From: Pseudomonas sp. MH9.2
Lineage (GTDB): Bacteria; Pseudomonadota; Gammaproteobacteria; Pseudomonadales; Pseudomonadaceae
Assembly: GCF_034353875.1 (NCBI RefSeq)
Contig: NZ_CP133784.1
Coordinates: 1,178,001 to 1,242,000 of the forward strand
Direction of reading: 5' to 3'
DNA length: 64,000 bases
In this document: positions 18,484-26,843 of the stretch, in pieces
How the letters are laid out: each line of letters opens with the position of its first letter
Position numbering within the stretch: the stretch's first letter is position 1
Made by a program: the position numbers and the translations under genes
The notes under the pieces: model-generated
What the model saw: only the letters and a program-made list of their open reading frames with translations
What the model was told of the DNA's origin: nothing
The model's database searches: none

Positions 18484-18978
18484 CTACTGCAATACGAAGT
18501 TAGTAAAAAGCAATTGTTCAACCACCACCTTGCCAACCTCTTTCTGCGCCACTTCCTGAACGCTGGCGGTGGCCTTCTGACGCAGCATTTCCTGACCGAT
18601 TGGCGTTGCCAAAGAGTCGAAAGTCTGCCCAGAGAAGAGCATGACCAGGTTGTTGCGGATAACCGGCATATGAACTTTCAGCGCATCCAGATCACCCTGA
18701 TTACGTGCCAGCAGGGTGATACTGACCTGCATATAACGCTGACGGCCGTTCTGGTTGAAATTGACCACAAAGGCCGGTGTCATAGGCTCGAAAATCGCAG
18801 GAGCCTTGACGTTGCTGGCCGCTACGGCTGGCTCAGGTTTACTTTGGGACGAGTGCAAAAAGAACCAAGTGGCGCCAACCGACAAGCCGATCGCAAGCAA
18901 CAATGCCACGACGATAATGATAATGAGCTTGAATTTGCCTTTCGCTGCGGGGTCTTTTACTGCTTCGGTCTTCGCCAT
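18484..18978 (-). CDS. fliL: flagellar basal-body-associated protein FliL
   Basis: 164 aa. A cytoplasmic Lys-rich start, one transmembrane helix (~18-40, KLIIIIVVALLLAIGLSVGATWFFL) and a periplasmic FliL domain with the conserved FVVNF and RYMQVSITLLARN segments. FliL surrounds the stator and supports torque. It is the first gene of the fliLMNOPQR-flhB run, with an RpoN promoter at 19029-19044. Confidence 0.94.
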   Translation of the reverse strand: MAKTEAVKDPAAKGKFKLIIIIVVALLLAIGLSVGATWFFLHSSQSKPEPAVAASNVKAPAIFEPMTPAFVVNFNQNGRQRYMQVSITLLARNQGDLDALKVHMPVIRNNLVMLFSGQTFDSLATPIGQEMLRQKATASVQEVAQKEVGKVVVEQLLFTNFVLQ

Positions 18979-19028
18979 GCCAATAATCCGTCACTATTCG
19001 GGGGTTCACCAATGCGTGACAGAGGCAG

Positions 19029-19044
19029 AGCAAGTGTTATGCCA
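19029..19044 (-). promoter_or_regulatory. RpoN (sigma-54) promoter for the fliL operon
   Basis: Minus-strand TGGCATAACACTTGCT: GG and GC are 10 bases apart and the match to TGGCAC-N5-TTGCW is close. It ends 50 bp upstream of the fliL ATG. The position suits the known FleQ/RpoN control of the fliL operon in Pseudomonas. Confidence 0.82.
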
Positions 19045-19079
19045 GATGTGTGACCGGATCGGCGGAGGGGGTTTATTCT

Positions 19080-19170
19080 GTAGGCGCGATCTCACTCACG
19101 AAGGGCTTGAGGCGGCGTGTCGGGCACACCGCCATCACGGCTGAACGCACGGTCGCAAGCCCGCGCCTAC
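19080..19170. repeat. REP doublet (REPIN-like palindrome) between fliK and fliL
   Basis: Outer inverted arms GTAGGCGCG (19080-19088) and CGCGCCTAC (19162-19170) enclose an inner palindrome (19111-19133; GGCGGCGTGT facing ACACCGCC, with a short GC loop). The GTAGG(A/C)GCG...GGCGG(C/T)GTGTC layout resembles the extragenic palindromes scattered through P. fluorescens-group genomes, in a decayed form. It sits just after the fliK stop and before the fliL promoter, so it may stabilise the fliK mRNA end or weaken read-through. Confidence 0.65.
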
Positions 19171-19188
19171 CAATAGCGTGTTACAGCA

Positions 19189-20604
19189 TCAAGCGTAGTA
19201 ATCCACTTCGCTGGAGCCGATGATTTGCATAGGCTGACTGGCAGCCTGCACCACATCATGAATGGACCCGTCATCGAGGCCATTGACTGGATCAGTGCCA
19301 CCACTCCTCGCGCCGCCACTTCGCTGCCCTTGGCTAGCCTGCTGCTGGTCCTGCCCCTGCCCATTCCAGCCACGGGACTGGTCAGACACATTGACGTCAA
19401 CCTGGCCCAGTCCCTGCTGAGTAAACGAATCGCGCAGCTTGGACATCTGCGCCTCCAGCGCATCGCGCACACCGACATGGGCACTCATGAACGTAACCTG
19501 GGTTTGCTGGTCAGGTGCCATGTTGACGCGGATATTCAGGCGACCCAGCTCCGCCGGCTCCAGCTGAATATCTGCTGACTTCAAGTTCTGACTCGACATA
19601 TACATGACGCGATCCACGACCCCCTCACTCCAACCGCTCTGATGCATGGCCAATGGCTGGGCCAACGACAAAGGCGAAGCTGCTTCCGCCGCCTTGGGCT
19701 GTACTGCCTGACTCAGGGCGGCTAGGCGATTGGCAAAATCATCGACCCGAGTGTCACTGGCCGGAGCTTTGACATTGCTCAAACCGTCTTCAATAAGACC
19801 TTTAAAAGCCTTATCGCCCCCCTCAGTACCTGCGCCACCCGCGGACGGTTGATCCGTGATGACCGTCAGGTTATTGGCAATGGCCTGCAAGGGGTCCGCA
19901 TCGGCTTGAGCGGGAGATGCTTTCGCGACACTCGGAGCAGAGGTAGACGCGGTGGGCACTGGCACTGAGCCTGACGCCTTGGCGCTCTGCTCCAGCGCCA
20001 TTTGCACGGCAGGCAACCCTGCCAGAGGGTCAGTCGCAGGGTCGAAACCAGCACCAGTGCCAGTGCCAACAGGAACAGGAACAGGAACAGCCGACTGCTG
20101 CGTGGCTACCGCTGCACTCACGGCTACCGGCACGACCTGAGGTTCAACGGCCGGAGCGACCGGCACCACAGACTCGGCAGCCGGCTGGACGACCAGCGCC
20201 TGCAAGGCCGCCGGATCCAGGGTCGGATCAACGGGGGCAACGTCGCTTAGCGCCGGGTCGGTCGTCTTATCCTTCGGCATATCCTTACCCGTAGCATCCG
20301 CTTTTCCGCTGACGTTATCGGCAGGCAAGGATTTGCCGCTATCGGCAACCGCCGAGGTGGAAGCGGCAGATTTATCGCTCACCGCTTGCTTGCCGTTACC
20401 TGCATCGGGCTTGTCGTGGACCGCTTTTGTACGGGTGTCATTGCTCACCACAGGCTTGGGCTGGGCATGTTTGGCAAACACTCGAGCAAAGCTGGAAGTG
20501 TCTTCCTTGCCCGTCTCAGCAGGTTTTGCCGCACTACTGGCGACAGCTGGCTGGGATTTGGCTACGGCGGCAGCCTGGAGAAGCGGGTGAGTGGCAAGGG
20601 GCAT
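19189..20604 (-). CDS. fliK: flagellar hook-length control protein FliK
   Basis: 471 aa. A long low-complexity Ala/Pro/Asp/Lys/Val-rich N-terminal ruler region (~1-340, including VPVPVPVGTGTGAG) is followed by the compact FliK C-terminal domain (~360-420: IQLEPAELGRLNIRVNMAPDQ, VTFMSAHVGVRDALEAQM) and a Gln/Gly-rich tail. FliK measures hook length and switches FlhB specificity. It has its own RpoN promoter at 20641-20656. Confidence 0.93.
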   Translation of the reverse strand: MPLATHPLLQAAAVAKSQPAVASSAAKPAETGKEDTSSFARVFAKHAQPKPVVSNDTRTKAVHDKPDAGNGKQAVSDKSAASTSAVADSGKSLPADNVSGKADATGKDMPKDKTTDPALSDVAPVDPTLDPAALQALVVQPAAESVVPVAPAVEPQVVPVAVSAAVATQQSAVPVPVPVGTGTGAGFDPATDPLAGLPAVQMALEQSAKASGSVPVPTASTSAPSVAKASPAQADADPLQAIANNLTVITDQPSAGGAGTEGGDKAFKGLIEDGLSNVKAPASDTRVDDFANRLAALSQAVQPKAAEAASPLSLAQPLAMHQSGWSEGVVDRVMYMSSQNLKSADIQLEPAELGRLNIRVNMAPDQQTQVTFMSAHVGVRDALEAQMSKLRDSFTQQGLGQVDVNVSDQSRGWNGQGQDQQQASQGQRSGGARSGGTDPVNGLDDGSIHDVVQAASQPMQIIGSSEVDYYA

Positions 20605-20640
20605 GTCAGTCTCCGTACGGGCACAATTGCCAAGTCACCA

Positions 20641-20656
20641 AGCAAGGGACGGGCCA
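20641..20656 (-). promoter_or_regulatory. RpoN (sigma-54) promoter for fliK
   Basis: Minus-strand TGGCCCGTCCCTTGCT, with GG-N10-GC spacing, ends 37 bp before the fliK ATG in the 65 bp gap after the hptB-type gene. It separates fliK from the upstream regulatory module. Confidence 0.75.
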
Positions 20657-20669
20657 GCTTCGGCTTATC

Positions 20670-21035
20670 TCAGCCTTGACCGATAAAACGCTGACGTTCA
20701 ACGCTGAACAAACGCCGGACCGTGATGAATTCAACGTCGATTTTCCTGAGCAACTCATCGACTCCGGTCAGCTCATTGCACTGAGCACGCTCTTCGAGCT
20801 GCTGGCACAGCTCAGCCAACCGAGTAGCCCCCATGTTGCCACTGCTGCCCTTGAGACTATGAGCAGCCATGCCCAGCGCCGGCAAACCAGATGCCTGCGC
20901 AGCAAGGGCATGGTGCAACTGCACCAGGCGCTGTTCGGAGTCTTTAAGAAACGTGTCGAGCAAGATGGGATATTCGGCCTCCATCACTTCTTGCAAGCCG
21001 CCCAGTACACGGTAATCCAAATGAGTCACTGACAC
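20670..21035 (-). CDS. hptB: histidine phosphotransfer protein, HptB-like
   Basis: 121 aa single Hpt domain with the phospho-acceptor His59 in AAHSLKGSSGNMGATRLAELC. In P. aeruginosa HptB relays phosphate from several sensor kinases to HsbR and so affects the HsbA partner switch, FlgM and the Gac/Rsm pathway. The two genes upstream encode just those partners (a receiver-PP2C protein and a STAS protein), which supports the name. The gene could be an unrelated Hpt protein, but the neighbourhood makes that unlikely. Confidence 0.82.
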   Translation of the reverse strand: MSVTHLDYRVLGGLQEVMEAEYPILLDTFLKDSEQRLVQLHHALAAQASGLPALGMAAHSLKGSSGNMGATRLAELCQQLEERAQCNELTGVDELLRKIDVEFITVRRLFSVERQRFIGQG

Positions 21036-21065
21036 TTGTTCGCTCCTTGATCAAGAATCATTGGA

Positions 21066-22772
21066 TTATGCCAGAGCCCCCCAGGAAAATTCCACGCACG
21101 CGGTACGTCCGTCCTGCGACCAATAGGAATGCTCACTCAATTCACGTATCAAGTTGAGGCCTCGCCCTGATAACTCATGAGTCTGCGCCGACAGCGCCAG
21201 AACACGATCGACGTCGAATCCAGCACCACTGTCTTCAACGCGTATCGTCAAATGACCACCCTGCCCGCGCGGCACAATCTGCAAATGCAGGCGCACATAA
21301 CCCTCTTCAAGACTCGCCAAGTGCTCATTGCGCTCCCGGTAGTACTGGGCAAAACCAAGAGCATCGCGCTTTAGTTCCGAGTCGAGACCCAGCACGCCAT
21401 GCTCCAGGGCGTTGGTGTACAGCTCGGAGAGCACGCTGTACAACGGCCCGCTCAGACTGCGCAGACCATGCACCTCCATCAGCAGCTGCAACAAGTAAGG
21501 CAAAGGATTGAAACGCTTGAGCGTCGTGGCGCGATACTCGAAGCTCGCCGACCAGTCCAGCGGGCTGGACTCACCACTGTCCGAATATGTCACCGACGGA
21601 GACCCCAGCAGGGCCGGGGCGATCAGGCTGATTTCGACCATGCTTACATCATCCCGCGCCTGCCCTCGAAAGCCGTCCAGGGCACGCTGAATCTCATTGA
21701 TCAGTTCGTCCGGCTGGCGATTGGCGGCGAACACCGCCTGTAATCGCTCGACACCAAACAATTGATCATCGTTGTCACTGGTGTCGAGTACGCCGTCGGA
21801 CAACAGGAAAATCCGGTCACCCAAGGCCAGCGGGTGCACTTCGGTCTTGTAATCGAAGCGAGCCGGGTCGAGCACACCCAATGGCAAATGCCGCGACACC
21901 AGCGGCGTTCGCTCCCCACTGGCAACGTGATGCAGATAACCATCAGGCAGACCACCGTTCCACACTTCCACTTGCTGCAAGCTGAAGTTCACGCTCAGCA
22001 AAGTCGCACAGCAAAACATGTCCACGGGCAAAATGCGTTTGAGCTTCGCATTCATTTCCCGCAAGGTTTGGGTCAGGCCGTACCCCTTGGCGGTCATGCC
22101 GTAAAACACTTCAGCCAAGGGCATCGCCCCTACAGCCGCAGGCAAACCATGGCCGGTAAAGTCACCCAATAAAACGTGCATGTTGCCGGCAGGCGTGTAC
22201 GCAGCCAACAATAGATCGCCGTTGAATAAGGCATAGGGCGATTGCAGGTAGCGAATGTTCGGCGCACTCAGGCAGCCGGAATGCGCCACCTGATCAAATA
22301 CTGCTTTGGCTACCCGCTGTTCATTAAGCAAATAGCCATGATGCCTGGCGATTTGGTCACGTTGTTCCAAGACCGTTTCCTGCAACCGTCGCAAGCGCTC
22401 CATGGCATTGATCTTCGCGGTGAGGATCGCCTCGCTGTAGGGCTTGGCGAGAAAATCGTCGCCCCCTGCGTCAAGGCATCGAACCAACGCCTCGCTTTCG
22501 CTCAGCGAGGTGAGAAAAATGATGGGCACCAGCGCTTCGCCTGCCACCTGTTTGATTCGGCGCGCGGCCTCAAAACCGTCCATCACCGGCATCAAAGCAT
22601 CCATCAGCACCAACTGCGGACGCTCTTTTTCAAACAACGCCAACGCTTCCAGGCCATTGCTGGCGCTGAGCACTGTATGGCCCTGGCGACGGACGATGGT
22701 CGTGAGTAGCAAGCGATCACTGGCATTGTCGTCAGCAATAAGCACGCACAGGCTTTCGGGCAGGGTTAGCAC
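21066..22772 (-). CDS. hsbR: response regulator with PP2C phosphatase and anti-sigma kinase-like domains, HsbR-like
   Basis: 568 aa in three parts: receiver domain (~8-125) with Asp58 in LVLMDALMPVMDG; SpoIIE/PP2C-type phosphatase (~185-385) with GDFTGHGLPAAVG and DDVSMVEI; and a C-terminal HATPase of the anti-sigma kinase type (~430-565) with N box LSELYTNALEHGVLG and EDSGAGFD. This is the architecture of HsbR, which phosphorylates or dephosphorylates HsbA depending on its own phosphorylation by HptB. It lies between the hsbA-like and hptB-like genes. Confidence 0.85.
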   Translation of the reverse strand: MLTLPESLCVLIADDNASDRLLLTTIVRRQGHTVLSASNGLEALALFEKERPQLVLMDALMPVMDGFEAARRIKQVAGEALVPIIFLTSLSESEALVRCLDAGGDDFLAKPYSEAILTAKINAMERLRRLQETVLEQRDQIARHHGYLLNEQRVAKAVFDQVAHSGCLSAPNIRYLQSPYALFNGDLLLAAYTPAGNMHVLLGDFTGHGLPAAVGAMPLAEVFYGMTAKGYGLTQTLREMNAKLKRILPVDMFCCATLLSVNFSLQQVEVWNGGLPDGYLHHVASGERTPLVSRHLPLGVLDPARFDYKTEVHPLALGDRIFLLSDGVLDTSDNDDQLFGVERLQAVFAANRQPDELINEIQRALDGFRGQARDDVSMVEISLIAPALLGSPSVTYSDSGESSPLDWSASFEYRATTLKRFNPLPYLLQLLMEVHGLRSLSGPLYSVLSELYTNALEHGVLGLDSELKRDALGFAQYYRERNEHLASLEEGYVRLHLQIVPRGQGGHLTIRVEDSGAGFDVDRVLALSAQTHELSGRGLNLIRELSEHSYWSQDGRTACVEFSWGALA

Positions 22773-22775
22773 ACG

Positions 22776-23081
22776 TCAGCCGATCTGAAACAGTTTTGAG
22801 AAATTGGAGATGGTCAGGATGGTGTTCACGTCGGCGTTGCAGTTGATCAGATGGATCTTCGCATCGTCACCGCCGGCATGGTCACGCAGCAGTAACAGCA
22901 TGCCAAGCGCGGAACTGTCCAGATAACTCGTGCCCTTTAGATCGACAACGAAGCGCCGAGGAGTGCCGGCAGCGTTCTCGTAGGCACCGCGAAAATCTTG
23001 ATGCGCGGCGAAATCAAAACGCCCTTCGATGAAAATGGTCAGTTCTTGCCCGTCGTGGGAGAGCTCGGTGTTTACGGACAT
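22776..23081 (-). CDS. hsbA: STAS-domain anti-sigma factor antagonist, HsbA-like
   Basis: 101 aa when started at 23081 (MSVNTEL), which has AAGGAAG upstream; an in-frame GTG-type start at 23129 adds 16 unlikely residues. One STAS domain with the phosphorylatable Ser near 56 in SYLDSSALGMLLLL. HsbA in P. aeruginosa binds FlgM when unphosphorylated, freeing FliA, and the diguanylate cyclase HsbD when phosphorylated, so it links motility and biofilm. It stops 3 bp before the hsbR start. Confidence 0.83.
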   Translation of the reverse strand: MSVNTELSHDGQELTIFIEGRFDFAAHQDFRGAYENAAGTPRRFVVDLKGTSYLDSSALGMLLLLRDHAGGDDAKIHLINCNADVNTILTISNFSKLFQIG

Positions 23082-23172
23082 TGGAGGCTTCCTTGGGTTA
23101 ACACAGACACGGTGTGAAAGATTTAGCATTCTGCTGCGCCAACAGCAACCCGAATGAATTCAATTACCTGCA

Positions 23173-23622
23173 TTAAAATTGATCGTGGCGGGGTAAGCGC
23201 TGGGAAAGTTCGTCGAGAAGCTTTTGTTCGCGCTTGTCTTCAAGCTGCCGCGCTTCATCAATGTAGCGCTGAACCAGCTTGCGCAGACCCTCGACCCGCG
23301 CATAACACTGCTGCCAGGCACCCCGAGCCTTGTCGAGATTTTCCTGATGCCAGGCAAGGCTCTTCTGTTGCTGGGCCACAGCAGTTTCCAGCTGATTGAG
23401 AAAGCTTTGATAATTTATCAGCCACTGCCCCGACACCCCGCGACCGCCTTTGTCGATCCACTGCAACTGATACTCATGGCGAAAACGCTCGAGTTCGGCC
23501 AGCTTGGTCTCAGCCAGACTGACCTGTCCCTGGAAGTGCCCCAGGCGCTGAGCCGCTGCGCGCTCTGCCTTTTCGGCCATGTCCACCACCGGCGCCAGGC
23601 GTACCGCTCGACTTGAGGCCAT
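23173..23622 (-). CDS. fliJ: flagellar export chaperone FliJ
   Basis: 149 aa, almost entirely helical coiled coil and rich in Gln, Glu, Lys and Arg (AERAAAQRLGHFQGQVSLAETKLAELERF). Length and position straight after fliI match FliJ, the stalk-like protein of the export ATPase. It begins 6 bp after fliI and is followed by a 91 bp gap before hsbA, in which I see no clear promoter. Confidence 0.92.
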   Translation of the reverse strand: MASSRAVRLAPVVDMAEKAERAAAQRLGHFQGQVSLAETKLAELERFRHEYQLQWIDKGGRGVSGQWLINYQSFLNQLETAVAQQQKSLAWHQENLDKARGAWQQCYARVEGLRKLVQRYIDEARQLEDKREQKLLDELSQRLPRHDQF

Positions 23623-23628
23623 GGCTTA

Positions 23629-24987
23629 TCAGCCGCCTGCTGCGGGATTGAACACTGCGGCGAGGCGCGCCTTACTCTCCTGCAGGCTCTCGTTGTCATT
23701 GAGCCCTTGGCGCAGGTAGCGCACCAATGTCGGCTGCAAGGCGATCGCCATGTCGGTTTCCCGATCACCACCGGCCACGTAAGCACCAACGCTGATCAAG
23801 TCGCGACTCTGCTGGTAGCGCGACCACAATTGTTTGAAATGCTGAGCCTGCCCCATGTGTTCAGGACTGACCACCGAAGGCATGACCCGACTGATGGACG
23901 CTTCGATATCGATAGCCGGGTAATGTCCCTCTTCGGCCAGACGCCGGGACAACACGATATGCCCATCGAGCACACCCCGCGCGGCATCGGCAATCGGGTC
24001 CTGCTGATCGTCGCCTTCAGAAAGCACGGTATAGAACGCAGTAATCGAGCCGCCCCCGGCCTCGGCGTTACCGGCGCGCTCCACCAGTTTGGGCAACTTG
24101 GCAAACACTGACGGTGGATACCCCTTGGTGGCGGGCGGCTCGCCAATGGCCAAAGCGATTTCCCGCTGAGCCTGAGCAAATCGAGTCAACGAATCCATGA
24201 GCAACAGGACGTTTTTACCCTTGTCGCGAAAGTATTCGGCAATGCGCGTGCAATACATGGCCGCCCGCATCCGCATCAAGGGCGCATCATCGGCGGGTGA
24301 AGCCACCACCACCGAGCGTTTCAGCCCCTCTTCGCCGAGGATATGCTCGATGAATTCCTTGACCTCTCGCCCCCGTTCGCCGATCAGGCCAACCACGATA
24401 ATGTCGGCTTCGGTGAAGCGCGTCATCATCCCGAGCAGCACGCTCTTGCCCACACCGGTACCGGCGAACAGACCGAGACGCTGACCACGGCCAACGGTCA
24501 ATAGCCCATTGATACTGCGAATACCCACATCCAGAGGCTGGCTGATCGGATTGCGCTTGAGCGGGTTGATCGTCGGGCCATCCATTGGCACCCAGTCTTC
24601 GGCTTTCATTCCACCTTTGCCATCGAGCGCGCGTCCGGCGCCATCGAGGACCCGACCCAGCATTCCCATACCCATCGGCAAGCGACCGGTATCGGCCAGC
24701 GGCACAACCCGAGCACCCGGTGCGATACCGGCAACACTGCCCACCGGCATCAGGAATATCTTGGACCCGGAAAACCCCATCACCTCGGCTTCGACTTGCA
24801 TCGGGTGATAGCTATCATCGTTGATCACCAGACACCGACTGCCCATCGCAGCCCGCAAGCCTTCGGCTTCCAGGGTCAAACCGACCATACGCAACAAACG
24901 ACCTTCCACCACCGGCTGGCCTGCCAGCTCGATGGCGTCGACGTAGGAACCCAGACGCTTGCCGAAGCTGGTCCGGTCAAGGCGCAT
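23629..24987 (-). CDS. fliI: flagellum-specific export ATPase FliI
   Basis: 452 aa when started at 24987 ([15 protein letters not shown]), the usual FliI length; a start at 25032 would lie far inside fliH. F1-beta-like ATPase: P-loop [17 protein letters not shown] (~168-185), Walker [13 protein letters not shown], conserved [10 protein letters not shown]. It powers or times substrate entry to the export gate with FliH and FliJ. The chosen start overlaps the fliH end by 11 bp. Confidence 0.96.
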   Translation of the reverse strand: MRLDRTSFGKRLGSYVDAIELAGQPVVEGRLLRMVGLTLEAEGLRAAMGSRCLVINDDSYHPMQVEAEVMGFSGSKIFLMPVGSVAGIAPGARVVPLADTGRLPMGMGMLGRVLDGAGRALDGKGGMKAEDWVPMDGPTINPLKRNPISQPLDVGIRSINGLLTVGRGQRLGLFAGTGVGKSVLLGMMTRFTEADIIVVGLIGERGREVKEFIEHILGEEGLKRSVVVASPADDAPLMRMRAAMYCTRIAEYFRDKGKNVLLLMDSLTRFAQAQREIALAIGEPPATKGYPPSVFAKLPKLVERAGNAEAGGGSITAFYTVLSEGDDQQDPIADAARGVLDGHIVLSRRLAEEGHYPAIDIEASISRVMPSVVSPEHMGQAQHFKQLWSRYQQSRDLISVGAYVAGGDRETDMAIALQPTLVRYLRQGLNDNESLQESKARLAAVFNPAAGG

Positions 24988-25813
24988 CGGGGCCTGCTTT
25001 TTCAGGAGAGGCGTCATCTGCGTCATCTGCAATGACCGGGGCGTCGACGACTGTACCCAGATCGAGGCTCATGTCCGCAGGCGCAGGGTGCAGAGCCTGA
25101 TCGTGCAACTGATCGAACATTTTCGCCAATGCTTGAGAAATTCGAGTTTCGATGGTCGCATCGATTCGACTGTGCTCGGTTTCGACCCGGCAACCACCCG
25201 CCTGAAGGGTATCGTCTTCGACGATGCGCCAGGTTTCTTCATGGCGTTCACGCAGGGCTTTGACCTGAGCGAAGTCCTGAGGGTTGATGAAGATGCGTAC
25301 ATTCTGCGCGCCCATAGGCAACAACTTCAAAGCGTCACGCAATACCTGACCGATACGACTAGAGTCAGTGGTCAACTCGCGCTGAATGACTTGCCGGGTA
25401 ATGTGCCCTACCAGTTCGACCAGCGATTTTTCAATCTGCGTGTCCTGCTCGGCGATAGGCTCGAACAGATGGACCATCAATTGCTCAAGGCTCGCAAGCT
25501 TGGCGCTCAAGGCTACGTCAGCCTCTTGCCGGACCTTGAGCTGAGTGCTGTGAAAACCCTCTTTCTCACCCGTGGCAAAACCTTCGTTGTAGGCTTCCTG
25601 ACGAATGCCTTCCAGCTCTTCAAGGGTCAGCGGCTGGACTTCGTCCAGAGGTACTTCTTCCATCTCCGCCGGCTCGACCTCAACCGGTTCAGGCTCTGGC
25701 TCTAACAGCGCTTCACTGTGCGGGTCGAAACTAGGCAACGACCAGACATCAAAGCCGCCGACATCCTTGGCCCGGATCAGATCACTGGGCGGCTCTTTGT
25801 TGGAGCTAAACAT
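24977..25813 (-). CDS. fliH: flagellar assembly protein FliH (FliI regulator)
   Basis: 278 aa. Glu-rich N-terminus with a run of Glu/Pro/Val (~30-60), a central helical segment ([14 protein letters not shown], containing GxxxG-like spacing) and a C-terminal V-ATPase-E-like domain (~130-245: [33 protein letters not shown]). It dimerises and holds FliI at the C ring. The last ~30 residues are an acidic, probably flexible tail overlapping fliI. Confidence 0.93.
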   Translation of the reverse strand: MFSSNKEPPSDLIRAKDVGGFDVWSLPSFDPHSEALLEPEPEPVEVEPAEMEEVPLDEVQPLTLEELEGIRQEAYNEGFATGEKEGFHSTQLKVRQEADVALSAKLASLEQLMVHLFEPIAEQDTQIEKSLVELVGHITRQVIQRELTTDSSRIGQVLRDALKLLPMGAQNVRIFINPQDFAQVKALRERHEETWRIVEDDTLQAGGCRVETEHSRIDATIETRISQALAKMFDQLHDQALHPAPADMSLDLGTVVDAPVIADDADDASPEKAGPDAP

Positions 25814-25823
25814 GTAGTGATCC

Positions 25824-26843
25824 TCAGATCATCTCTTCGCCGCCCTTGCCACCGAGAACGATTTCTCCGGCTTCGGCCATACGGCGAGCAATAGTGAGGA
25901 TTTCTTTCTGCGCGGTTTCCACATCGCTGACGCGCACCGGGCCTTTGGCCTCGAGATCGTCGCGCAACAATTCGGCAGCACGTTTGGACATGTTCTTGAA
26001 GATTTTCTCCTTGATTGCTTCGTCGGAGCCTTTAAGCGCCAACACCAGCACATCAGAAGACACTTCGCGCAGCAACGCCTGGATACCCCGGTCGTCGACA
26101 TCGGAAAGGTTGTTGAAAACGAACATGAGGTCTTCGATCTGACCGGACAGGTCCCCGTCGACTTCGCGGATCGAGTCCATCAACTGGCCTTCGATGGAGC
26201 TGTCGAGGAAGTTCATGATATCGGCCGCACGCTTGATGCCGCCCAAGGTGGTGCGCGCTGTATTGGAGTTGCCGGAGAACTGCTTTTCCAGAATCTGGTT
26301 CAGCTCTTTCAATGCCGCCGGCTGCACGGTGTTGAGCGAGGAGACACGCAGAATGATATCCAGACGTACCTTGTGATCGAAATGACCGAGCACTTCGCCA
26401 GCCTGATCCGGGTCCAGATAAGCCACAACGATGGCCTGAATTTGCGGGTGCTCATAGCGGATCACGTCAGCAACCGCACGAGGCTCCATCCATTTCAGGC
26501 TGTCCAGACCACTGGTATTGCCCCCCAGCAAGATCCGGTCGATGAGGCCGTTGGCCTTGTCTTCGCCCAAGGCCTGGGTCAGCATTTTGCGGATATAACC
26601 GTCGGAGCCGACGCCGAGACTGGTCTGGTCGCCGACGATCTCGACGAACTCACTCATCACCTGCTCGACTTCCTCACGGTGCACATTGCGCATTTGCGCC
26701 ATGGCGACACCGACCCGCTGAACCTCTTTAGGCCCCATGTGCCGAAGCACCTGAGCGGCATCGGTTTCACCGAGGGAGAGCAAGAGAATGGCAGCCTTGT
26801 CGACCTTGGTCATCTTGGCGGTAAGCGCTCGATTGTCACTCAT
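25824..26843 (-). CDS. fliG: flagellar motor switch protein FliG
   Basis: 339 aa. N-terminal FliF-binding domain (KAAILLLSLGETDAAQVLRHMG), middle domain with the EHPQ motif (RYEHPQIQAIVVAYL, ~128-142) and C-terminal torque domain (~195-335) with the charged ridge LLREVSSDVLVLALKGSDEAIKEKIFKNMSKRAAELLRDDLE. FliG meets the stators to make torque. Its start overlaps the fliF stop by 8 bp. Confidence 0.97.
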   Translation of the reverse strand: MSDNRALTAKMTKVDKAAILLLSLGETDAAQVLRHMGPKEVQRVGVAMAQMRNVHREEVEQVMSEFVEIVGDQTSLGVGSDGYIRKMLTQALGEDKANGLIDRILLGGNTSGLDSLKWMEPRAVADVIRYEHPQIQAIVVAYLDPDQAGEVLGHFDHKVRLDIILRVSSLNTVQPAALKELNQILEKQFSGNSNTARTTLGGIKRAADIMNFLDSSIEGQLMDSIREVDGDLSGQIEDLMFVFNNLSDVDDRGIQALLREVSSDVLVLALKGSDEAIKEKIFKNMSKRAAELLRDDLEAKGPVRVSDVETAQKEILTIARRMAEAGEIVLGGKGGEEMI

